DNA of 64,000 nt, taken from contig NZ_KB910516.1 of assembly GCF_000372825.1 (NCBI RefSeq), forward strand, positions 3,577,825 through 3,641,824, in the 5' to 3' direction. How positions within the stretch are numbered: position 1 is the first letter of the stretch; the number at the start of each line of letters is the position of its first letter. Under the pieces are notes generated by a model, which searched no databases, was not told the origin of the DNA, and saw nothing but the letters and a program-made list of their open reading frames with translations. The DNA is from Methylobacterium sp. 77. Its GTDB lineage: Bacteria; Pseudomonadota; Alphaproteobacteria; Rhizobiales; Beijerinckiaceae. Both the position numbers and the translations under genes were made by a program. Shown here one piece after another: positions 16,450 to 22,722 of the stretch.

Positions 16450-16851
16450 TTACACCGGCTTGCTATTATTCGCTCTGCTGAACGACTTGCCCTGGTTGCT
16501 CGCAGCGCTCGCCTTGCTGACCGTCTCCGGCACGTCCTCGACGAAGGTGACCACGTGCTCGCCCAAGCCGCGCGGTGGGCGCTCATAGTCGACATCGGCC
16601 AGCCATTTTCGGTGGGTGTGCGCGTCGTACAGGACGCGGTCGACGTGACCTCGACAATCCCGCGTGTACCGGATCGTCTGCCGGATAATGAGCTTGCCGC
16701 CGGGCTTCACGACAGGTGTCAGCACCTCCGTGCTGGTCACATCGACGGAGATATGCCGGTCGGCAAGCCGGCAGCAAAGGAAGGCTGCCGGGATGATGAT
16801 GGCGAGGCAGATGCCCCCCAGCCAGGCGTAGCCGAAGATGCGCAGGCCCAT
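16450..16851 (-). CDS. Small inner-membrane protein in lysis-like cluster
   Basis: This is 133 residues with an N-terminal membrane segment (FGYAWLGGICLAIIIPAAFL) and a hydrophilic remainder containing SVDVTSTEVLTPVVKPGGKL, YTRDCRGHVDR and a Ser/Asn-rich tail. Topology suggests one anchor with the rest in the periplasm, somewhat like phage spanin inner-membrane subunits, though no family is recognised. Its ATG (16851) overlaps the stop of the upstream 49-residue gene as TGATG, a sign of translational coupling. Confidence 0.6.
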   Translation of the reverse strand: MGLRIFGYAWLGGICLAIIIPAAFLCCRLADRHISVDVTSTEVLTPVVKPGGKLIIRQTIRYTRDCRGHVDRVLYDAHTHRKWLADVDYERPPRGLGEHVVTFVEDVPETVSKASAASNQGKSFSRANNSKPV

Positions 16852-17000
16852 CAGCCACCCCTCATCGTTTTGAAGAGATCGAACCCACCCTTCGTCAGTG
16901 CGATCACGCCGCCGACAAAAGCGGCCGTCGTTCCGCAGACCCACATCAGCACCTTCGCCGCGGTCCGTGACGACGAGACGAACTCGACGACGCCGTCCAT
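16851..17000 (-). CDS. Holin-like small membrane protein
   Basis: This is 49 residues: a short polar N-terminus (MDGVVEFVSSSRTAAKV), one hydrophobic helix (LMWVCGTTAAFVGGVIALT) and a charged C-terminus (KGGFDLFKTMRGG). An aaggag ribosome-binding site lies nine bases before the ATG, and the stop overlaps the next start (TGATG). Size, topology and place beside a broken endolysin are those of a small class III holin or holin-like protein. This is inference from context, not from a recognised family. Confidence 0.55.
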   Translation of the reverse strand: MDGVVEFVSSSRTAAKVLMWVCGTTAAFVGGVIALTKGGFDLFKTMRGG

Positions 17001-17045
17001 ACTGGCGAGCTCCTTGGGCTCTTGCCCGAGACCCAGGCAACCGTC

Positions 17046-17318
17046 TCAGGCCCGGAGGGCAAACAGCGTTTCGGGTCGCGTCACGTCCTCCTTGCCGAGC
17101 GAGGCGAACCAGACCTCGAGGTGAGGATGCGGCTTGAAGGTCACGGGATCGGCCGTGCGCGGCGTCCGGTACCCGCCCGCCGGCACGAGCGGCCCCAGCT
17201 CACACTCCGCTTCAGGGTCCGGGTACATCGCCCGGACGCCCCGTTTTGGCTGCTCGCGATATTGGAATTGCGCTGCCGCCCACTCGGCAGCCGTGAACCG
17301 TCTTTCTTCGGAAGCCAT
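17046..17318 (-). CDS. Small hypothetical protein in lysis-like cluster
   Basis: This is 90 residues beginning MASEERRFTAAEWAAAQFQY, with a Pro/Glu-rich middle (PDPEAECELGPLVPAGGYR) and ending FALRA. No membrane segment or domain recognised. It lies 45 bases upstream of the holin-like gene on the same strand and 42 bases downstream of the next gene, so the four are probably one operon. Confidence 0.55.
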   Translation of the reverse strand: MASEERRFTAAEWAAAQFQYREQPKRGVRAMYPDPEAECELGPLVPAGGYRTPRTADPVTFKPHPHLEVWFASLGKEDVTRPETLFALRA

Positions 17319-17360
17319 TGCATCTCACTGCTGCCGGAGACCGACGGGGAGCGCTGCCGT

Positions 17361-17855
17361 CTACTTCTTCGGCAGAGCCGCAATGGCCGGCGCGAGCACG
17401 TTCGCCTCGTCAACGAGGTTGGGCGTGCGGACGATGAACTTGGCGAGGCCTGCGGGTCCGCCGGCCGCCGCGAGCGCTTTCTTCGTAGCCGCATCCACCG
17501 CGTACTGGATCGCCTTGGCGATGACGGCCGAGCCCACCGGGATCGACAGCTTGCCTTCCTTCACCGCGCCAGGGGCGGCGCTCACCGCGTACTCGGTGAC
17601 GGCTTTGGCCATCGGCTCCATGCGCTTCTGCGTGAGGAACAGCGCGGCCCAGGGATAAATTTTCGTCACTGCCTGGATGAGGAAGCCGCCGAGGACCGGC
17701 ACGATGACGGCGGTGAAGAGGTTGGCGGCGGCGATAAGCCAATCGCCATACGGAAGAATGACGGCTGCAGCCGGCACGGTCGTGACGACTTCGGGAGCAT
17801 GGACGGCAGAGACAGCACAGGCGAGCGCCAGCGCCGCGAGAATGATGCGGGTCAT
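17361..17855 (-). CDS. Exported/membrane protein of unknown function in lysis-like cluster
   Basis: This is 164 residues from the ATG at 17855, with 17867 as an alternative. It has a signal peptide (MTRIILAALALACAVSAVHA), a second hydrophobic segment (WLIAAANLFTAVIVPVLGGF) and an Ala-rich remainder ending APAIAALPKK. No family recognised. The leader upstream contains a repeat (17866-17901) that also precedes the endolysin remnant. The 17867 ATG lies inside the repeated leader, and at the other copy the start is beyond it, which is why 17855 is preferred. Confidence 0.6.
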   Translation of the reverse strand: MTRIILAALALACAVSAVHAPEVVTTVPAAAVILPYGDWLIAAANLFTAVIVPVLGGFLIQAVTKIYPWAALFLTQKRMEPMAKAVTEYAVSAAPGAVKEGKLSIPVGSAVIAKAIQYAVDAATKKALAAAGGPAGLAKFIVRTPNLVDEANVLAPAIAALPKK

Positions 17856-17865
17856 GTCAATACTC

Positions 17866-17901
17866 ATTATGGAGGAGTTGCGCGGCGACCGACCGGGACG
17901 G
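17866..17901. repeat. Repeat copy 1 between divergent genes
   Basis: A 36-base segment nearly identical to 19030-19064 (one indel and one or two substitutions). It lies between the divergent starts at 17855 (minus) and 17941 (plus). On the minus strand both copies contain CATAAT, close to a -10 box, just before the coding start. A shared promoter or operator is likely. Confidence 0.65.
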
Positions 17902-17940
17902 TTATAGTCTATGCTTCGAACTATGACGCGGGAGCCTGCA

Positions 17941-18216
17941 ATGGCCTTATCGTGGTTCAGTAGAGGGCATGATGCTGCAATATTGAGCATTGCCAGCCTT
18001 GACGGGAATGCTGTCTTTAAGGCGAGAGTTTATTCCGTCGGTAATTTTGGTCACGGATATACAATCACAAAGATCGGATCGGCCGAGCCGGTTGAAGTCG
18101 GTTTGAGTACGTTCGATCTTGAGCAGACCAAGAATGAGTGCGAATTGATCTTGGAGGCTCTGAGCACCGGCGATCCTCGTTCAACCGAACCATGGGCGGG
18201 AGAGCCGCGACACTAG
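17941..18216 (+). CDS. Small hypothetical protein (island gene)
   Basis: This is 91 residues beginning MALSWFSRGHDAAILSIASL, with beta-rich FKARVYSVGNFGHGYTITKI and an acidic helix EQTKNECELILEALS. A ggag lies seven bases before the ATG. No family recognised. It is divergent from the 17855 gene across repeat copy 1, and its end overlaps that of the endolysin remnant by four bases in convergent orientation. Confidence 0.55.
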   Translation: MALSWFSRGHDAAILSIASLDGNAVFKARVYSVGNFGHGYTITKIGSAEPVEVGLSTFDLEQTKNECELILEALSTGDPRSTEPWAGEPRH

Positions 18217-19014
18217 CCACGAGAACCCCATGACGGCCTCGCCACGACAGTCGGCTCCGGCAGCGGATTGTCACGAACCACCGGTTTGGTGAGATCGGTC
18301 GCGGGCGGATTGTCGTTTGTGATAGGCGGCACGGGCGCGGTGGTGATGGGTGGCGTGGGGATGAATGGTGCGATGCCGCCAGGCACATGGCCCGTAGCCC
18401 GCAGCGCCGCCTGGAAGTCGCGGAAGTAGCCGGCGATGGTCGACGCTTTGTCCATGCCGTTGATAATGGCGCGGGCCGCGACCGGGACGCTCTTCGTCGG
18501 GCCGAAATGGTCGGACAGCTTGCAGCCGGTGAACCAGCCTTCCTGCATACCGATGAACATGATCGCCGCGGCAATGTCCGGCACCATGGCGCTGTCGGGC
18601 GTCTGAGTGAGGTCTTGGTCGCGGGTGAGGTGAGCCTCGGTTCTGAAGCTCTCCGGTTGCGCGGCGATAGTTCGAACGGCCCGTGAGCTGGACATAGCCG
18701 CGACCCGCGAACTTGGCGCCGTCGCCCGGCACGGTGTTGCCCAGCGACTTCGCGACCGCCGGCCGGTTCCCCTGCGGGGCGTACAACTTCGTGAAGTATG
18801 CCGTGCCGCCGTACTCCTTGATCGGGAGCATGGTCCTCGCGGTCTCATGCAGCACGGTCGCCAGACAGTAGGCCAGCGCGTCGCTACCGAGGTCGGGCGG
18901 ACAGGCGTCGAGGATGGCCTCCATTCCGGAAACTTGCCCCTACGTCAGGGCGCCTCCGAACACGGATTTGCGCGCGCTGGCGAAGAACGCCGCGCGATCC
19001 AGGCTGGCTGCCAT
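18213..19014 (-). pseudogene. Broken GH19 (chitinase-like) endolysin
   Basis: From the ATG at 19014 the sequence reads MAASLDRAAFFASARKSVFG, then ALT followed by a TAG (18942-18940) where CAG (Gln) fits, then GQVSGMEAILDACPP. It continues through ATVLHETARTMLPIKEYGG (catalytic-type HET) and GRGYVQLTGRSNYRR, the GH19/lysozyme substrate-site motif. Near 18655 the frame shifts; the other frame carries on with AMVPDIAAAIMFIGMQEGWF and a Pro-rich tail to 18213. With both a nonsense codon and a frameshift it cannot make a full muramidase. It sits at the head of the lysis-like cluster. Confidence 0.8.
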
Positions 19015-19029
19015 GGGTGTCTTCTCTCG

Positions 19030-19064
19030 ATTATGGGGAGTTGCGCGGCGACCGGCCGGGACGG
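19030..19064. repeat. Repeat copy 2 between divergent genes
   Basis: A 35-base segment matching 17866-17901 in the same orientation. It lies between the endolysin remnant start (19014, minus) and the small gene at 19083 (plus), the same divergent arrangement as copy 1. Confidence 0.65.
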
Positions 19065-19082
19065 GAATGGTAAGCCGTCCGG

Positions 19083-19271
19083 ATGGATCAGCTTCTACGA
19101 CTGACGATTATCTTGAGCCGGTGGACACGGCGGCGTTGGACGCGGACGGAAGCTGCCGTCGCCCTCGCTGTGATTGCCCTCGCTCTGGTCTTCGGCCTCA
19201 TCGAATGGGCCGGCTACTGGCCCGAGGCCCTGACGGCCACGAAGGTTCGGCGGGCACCGATGCGGTTCTAG
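19083..19271 (+). CDS. Small single-helix membrane protein
   Basis: This is 62 residues with an Arg/Trp-rich N-terminus (LSRWTRRRWTRTEA), a clear membrane helix (AVALAVIALALVFGLIEWAG) and a basic end (ATKVRRAPMRF). The layout recalls small phage-associated proteins in methylobacteria. No function can be given. It is divergent from the endolysin remnant across repeat copy 2. Confidence 0.55.
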   Translation: MDQLLRLTIILSRWTRRRWTRTEAAVALAVIALALVFGLIEWAGYWPEALTATKVRRAPMRF

Positions 19272-19343
19272 TAAGTGAGCGGCGAAGTCCTGCTGTCAGC
19301 CCGTGAGGGTCCGACTGGGGCGCGCGTCGGTTTAAGCAGGGCC

Positions 19344-19619
19344 TTATCGTCGGCTCCATTTCCGATAGAGGTCATGAGTACTGACGTCGACAGCTTCATA
19401 TACGTCTTCGGCGATAAGATGCAGTATGATTCGGTCGCTCTGATTGACATCAATGATGAAGTATCCAGGAGCTCCGCCGAGTTTTCTTTTGTCGAAGCCT
19501 GGGAGCGATGGCTCGAATTGAAACCGGTCAATTGACATTGCAACTGTTCGCTGCCGATGGGGCGGCAACTTCTTGACAGTGTTTTTAAAGGCTGGATTTG
19601 GCATGACCTGAACCTTCAC
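19344..19619 (-). CDS. RelE/ParE-superfamily toxin-like protein
   Basis: This is 91 residues from a GTG (19619), or 86 from the ATG at 19604, which has an aagg upstream. The pattern PNPAFKNTVKKLPPHRQR, LGGAPGYFIIDVN, DRIILHLIA and VSTHDLYRKW follows the RelE/ParE fold: helical N-terminus, central sheet with an Arg, and a terminal H-D-x-Y-R. Such toxins cleave mRNA at the ribosome or block gyrase. It begins four bases after the stop of the upstream 107-residue gene, a tight coupling as in toxin-antitoxin pairs. Catalytic residues cannot be assigned without alignment. Confidence 0.6.
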   Translation of the reverse strand: MKVQVMPNPAFKNTVKKLPPHRQRTVAMSIDRFQFEPSLPGFDKRKLGGAPGYFIIDVNQSDRIILHLIAEDVYEAVDVSTHDLYRKWSRR

Positions 19620-19622
19620 AAG

Positions 19623-19946
19623 CTAATTGAGGAGGTATCGGGCCAGATCGCCCGGCTGATCAAATGTTGGGCCACCCCTTGCCTCAGGATTTACCTCGGC
19701 CCGCATTGCCCGGAGTTCAGAGGAAACTTCAACTCTCAGATCAATCTCTCTGCCAATGACAGCGAAAAGACGCTCATCAAGATCGGCTAGCGAGTTGTGC
19801 TTCCCGGACTGCCTTCTCGCTCCTTTGATAATCCTTCGGAACCACTTAGACATTCTTTCATGGCATTCGATGCGCTCATCGCTGACCATGATAAGACTAT
19901 CAAGTATTTCCATGATATCGTCCGGCCTGTCATCGACAAATATCAT
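19623..19946 (-). CDS. Hypothetical protein, possible antitoxin partner
   Basis: This is 107 residues, beginning MIFVDDRPDDIMEILDSLIM. It is a mostly helical acidic/basic protein with RMSKWFRRIIKGARRQSG in the middle and ending GDLARYLLN. It is not a recognisable RHH, AbrB, HTH or Phd/YefM antitoxin. Its stop lies four bases before the toxin-like start, so the two are co-translated. Base composition is lower in GC than core genes. Antitoxin is inference from position only. Confidence 0.5.
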   Translation of the reverse strand: MIFVDDRPDDIMEILDSLIMVSDERIECHERMSKWFRRIIKGARRQSGKHNSLADLDERLFAVIGREIDLRVEVSSELRAMRAEVNPEARGGPTFDQPGDLARYLLN

Positions 19947-19961
19947 GAAATTCCAGAAAAC

Positions 19962-20153
19962 CTAGTGATTTCTTTTGACGCCTTCCTCCAGCTTTCTCAA
20001 AAGAGAGTCCATGTGGGCTAGCAGGGACTCAAGTCTATTGCGTTCCTGAAATAAATGCGTGTCCGCCAAGCGTTCGACGATCGCCAGCGGCGGCGCCGAA
20101 AGCGCCAGAACCCTGTCGGACAGGGCAAAATCCAAGGCCATGGGAAGGATCAT
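19962..20153 (-). CDS. Small hypothetical protein, first or second gene of toxin-like operon
   Basis: This is 63 residues from the ATG at 20153 (ggag five bases upstream): ALSAPPLAIVERLADTHLF, then a helical ERNRLESLLAHMDSLLRKLE with coiled-coil spacing. No family recognised. Fifteen bases separate it from the next gene, so the three minus-strand genes probably form one operon. It could be the antitoxin or an unrelated fragment. Confidence 0.45.
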   Translation of the reverse strand: MILPMALDFALSDRVLALSAPPLAIVERLADTHLFQERNRLESLLAHMDSLLRKLEEGVKRNH

Positions 20154-20205
20154 ACTCTGCTCCGCTCGGGGCGCCTAGAGAGACTGAAGCTCGCGACCTC
20201 GTCGC

Positions 20206-20376
20206 TCAGAACACTTCCGACTGCCGCAGCAGCCGCCGACACACGGCGATGTTGATCCTGATGTTCTCGGTCACGGATGGCTTCCACAGCAGGCGGCTGT
20301 AGCGGGCCGCACGCTTCACCTGGACCGGCACGTCGAGGACCACGTCAGTCGACGTCAGAGCCGCGAAACTCTGCAT
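20206..20376 (-). CDS. Short protein or C-terminal gene fragment
   Basis: This is 56 residues from the ATG at 20376: MQSFAALTSTDVVLDVPV, then QVKRAARYSRLLWKPSV and NIRINIAVCRRLLRQSEVF. The frame remains open and protein-like upstream past 20376 (GSGANSTLLVPT just before the ATG), so this may be the surviving end of a longer gene cut by the junction with the GSCFA gene. No family recognised. Confidence 0.35.
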   Translation of the reverse strand: MQSFAALTSTDVVLDVPVQVKRAARYSRLLWKPSVTENIRINIAVCRRLLRQSEVF

Positions 20377-20493
20377 GGTCGGGACGAGGAGCGTGCTGTT
20401 CGCGCCCGATCCGGAATACGGGATTGACGCGATACCCCGCTTACGGATCTTTGCTCTTGGAACGGGAGACAGACACCGATTGCACTGACCGAC

Positions 20494-21621
20494 GTGTTTC
20501 AGGATGGCGTGACGCGAAAGACGTCCGACAGCTATTTTCGCGGCGAGAACCCGAAATTCTACCCGACCGACACGTCTCTACAACGTGACGACGTAGTTCC
20601 CGAATACCTCGTCAAAGGTCTGATGCCGGTCCGGCCCTTCATCGATAAGGGGGCGTCCATCGTAGCCTTCGGCTCCTGCTTTGCCGCCTACGTGGCCGAC
20701 TACCTGCACGACGCAGGCTACAATGTGACGAGCAAGCAGCGCAGCAAAGCCTACGTCACACAGATGGCTGACGGCATAGTTCACACCCACGCTATCCGCC
20801 AGCAGTTCGAGTGGGCGTGGCTCAACAGAGTTCCCGAGCAGCCCATTTGGCACGGCTACAAAGCGGAAGATTTCGGCTACGACGACGAAGCAAGGATCGC
20901 GACGAAGCAGTTGTTCGACGGAGCCGACGTCTTCATTATCACCTTCGGCCTCAGCGAAATCTGGTACGACGAGGTGACCGGGGAAGTCTTCTGGCGAGCG
21001 CCGCCCCGGGAGGTGTTCGATCGCGAGAGACACAAGTTTCGTGTCAGCGAGTTCGGGGAGAGGCTCGACAACATCAGGGCGATCTACGCCTTGATCCGGC
21101 ACTTCAGACCGTCGGCGGCCATCGTCTTCACCCTGTCTCCGGTAGCCCTCACGGCAACGTTCCGTCCCATCGCCTGCGAGGTCGCAAGCTCCGTCTCCAA
21201 GGCGATCCTGCGGGCCGCGATCGATCAGCACTACCGCGAGATAAAACCGAACGACGACAAGCTCTTCTATTTCCCCAGCTACGAGATCGTAACGAACGAC
21301 TTTCTCAATCCATTCCGATCGGATCGACGGCATGTACGCCTGCAGGTGATCGATCTAAATATGAAGATATTTGAGAATTACTTCTGCTACAATGAATTTT
21401 CTTCGGATTTTGTCGTCAATACGTTCCGCAGTGCACTGGCCGACGACAAGCGTGTCGCGTCCGGGAATGCCGCCTGGGACGAGATCGAGCAGGGCACCCT
21501 CAACGAGATCAAGGACCGGCGCCGCGCCCTGCGGGCAGAACTCAGGGCTGCGGAAGCCGAGCAGCGTCGGTCCGAGCGGATCCGCGAGCGCGAGGCTAAG
21601 CGGCAGGGCAAGGCCCTCTGA
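20494..21621 (+). CDS. GSCFA domain-containing protein
   Basis: This is 375 residues from a GTG. The family signature FGSCFA is at 59-64, followed by VADYLHDAGYNVTS, and later FIITFGLSEIWYDEVTGEVF and VFTLSPVALTAT. GSCFA proteins belong to the SGNH/GDSL hydrolase-like group and are often found near surface-polysaccharide genes; the substrate is unknown. The C-terminus is a long charged helix (ELRAAEAEQRRSERIRERE). The start is uncertain: the frame is open upstream without an ATG. It is the last gene of the accessory region, and its moderate GC resembles the island. Confidence 0.8.
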   Translation: MFQDGVTRKTSDSYFRGENPKFYPTDTSLQRDDVVPEYLVKGLMPVRPFIDKGASIVAFGSCFAAYVADYLHDAGYNVTSKQRSKAYVTQMADGIVHTHAIRQQFEWAWLNRVPEQPIWHGYKAEDFGYDDEARIATKQLFDGADVFIITFGLSEIWYDEVTGEVFWRAPPREVFDRERHKFRVSEFGERLDNIRAIYALIRHFRPSAAIVFTLSPVALTATFRPIACEVASSVSKAILRAAIDQHYREIKPNDDKLFYFPSYEIVTNDFLNPFRSDRRHVRLQVIDLNMKIFENYFCYNEFSSDFVVNTFRSALADDKRVASGNAAWDEIEQGTLNEIKDRRRALRAELRAAEAEQRRSERIREREAKRQGKAL

Positions 21622-22043
21622 ACAACAAGTATTTTTTGACTGAACCTACATGGTCTGAAGTTGCCCTTCAATACTCCCCACCATGAACAACCACCGGCAC
21701 ATACCTATATCCCGTCTCGAACGGATCGCGAGACGTCCGCCTTAATAGTGCGGTCCTGGCCGGTGTAAGATGCAGCCACTCCGCCAGCCGTTTGAGACGT
21801 TAGTCTAGGCCTTGAGCACAAGACAGGGCGGTACTCAATTCATGCTGCCTTAGCAGCAAGCCATACCGTCACAACGTCACCTGCAACGGACTTGCCTGCT
21901 CCGAGCCTGCGGATTCCGAGCTCCCCTGATGCCGGGATAGAGGCGTGTCGGACCGGAGAGAGCCGGCGATTGGACGCCCGTCGGGCTCAGCCGAGGACGG
22001 AACGGCGCCTGATTCCAAGGGTTGTCGGCGCGGAGGGCCTCAC
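21622..22043. other. Intergenic stretch at right end of island
   Basis: About 420 bases with no supported gene. Around 21772-21784 a short match (gccactccg) to the end of the tRNA-Pro gene occurs, too short to call an attachment site. The ggagg before the HAD gene is at 22032-22036. Confidence 0.35.
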
Positions 22044-22709
22044 ATGCGGGCAGTGATCTTCGACATCGACGGCACGCTGCTCGACAGCGTCGACTTGCAT
22101 GCCCGGGCCTGGGTCGACGCCTTCGCGCATTTCGGCGTGGAGACCGATCCCGAGAAGGTCCGGCGCCAGATCGGCAAGGGCGGCGATGAACTCATGCCGG
22201 TCTTCCTGCCGCCCGACCGCGTGGAGCGCGAGGGCGACACGATCGAGGCCTACCGCTCCGATCTGTTCAAGCGGGAGTATCTGCATCGGGTGCGCCCGTT
22301 TCCCGGCGTGCGGGCCTTGTTCGAGCGGATCAAGTCGGCGGACCAGCGGATTGCCCTCGCGTCGTCGGGCAAGCGCGACGAAGTCGAGCATTATCAAGAG
22401 ATCCTGGGCATTGCCGATCTCGTCGACGTCGCGACCTCGTCGGACGACGTGGAGCGCTCCAAACCCCATCCGGACATCTTCGAAGCGGCCATAAAGAAAC
22501 TCGCGCCGCTCGACGCCCGCTCGATCCTCGTGATCGGCGATACGCCCTACGATGCGGAGGCGGCGGGCAAGGCCGGCCTCTCGACGATCGGCGTCCTCTG
22601 TGGAGGTTTCCCCGAAGCGGACCTCTCCAAGGCCGGCTGCATCGCGATCTACCGTGATCCGCAGGACCTGCTCGACGGGTTCGATCGCTCGCCACTCGCG
22701 GCCGGCTGA
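22044..22709 (+). CDS. HAD-superfamily phosphatase (phosphoglycolate phosphatase-like)
   Basis: This is 221 residues. Motif I is FDIDGTLLDS (nucleophile Asp7, general acid Asp9), motif II ALASSGK, motif III the Lys in RSKPHPDIF, and motif IV VIGDTPYDAEAAGKAG. The cap is the helical type (C1) inserted after motif I. Such enzymes hydrolyse small phosphate esters such as phosphoglycolate or sugar phosphates in the cytoplasm; the substrate cannot be told. The frame stays open to 21945, but the ATG at 22044 with its ggagg and the HAD N-terminus fixes the start. Confidence 0.92.
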   Translation: MRAVIFDIDGTLLDSVDLHARAWVDAFAHFGVETDPEKVRRQIGKGGDELMPVFLPPDRVEREGDTIEAYRSDLFKREYLHRVRPFPGVRALFERIKSADQRIALASSGKRDEVEHYQEILGIADLVDVATSSDDVERSKPHPDIFEAAIKKLAPLDARSILVIGDTPYDAEAAGKAGLSTIGVLCGGFPEADLSKAGCIAIYRDPQDLLDGFDRSPLAAG

Positions 22710-22722
22710 GGCGCCTCCCTCC

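Noticed and set aside
16382..16588. Plus-strand frame of 68 codons with a hydrophobic segment
   Set aside because: Its 3' two-thirds are antisense to the better supported membrane-protein gene at 16450-16851, and it lacks a ribosome-binding site.
19275..19535. Plus-strand frame of 86 codons overlapping the toxin-like gene
   Set aside because: It looks fairly protein-like, but the minus-strand frame fits the RelE/ParE pattern and lies in a tightly spaced operon, so only one was called.
21771..21786. Possible attachment-site copy of the tRNA-Pro 3' end
   Set aside because: Only about nine bases match, which is likely by chance over 11 kb.
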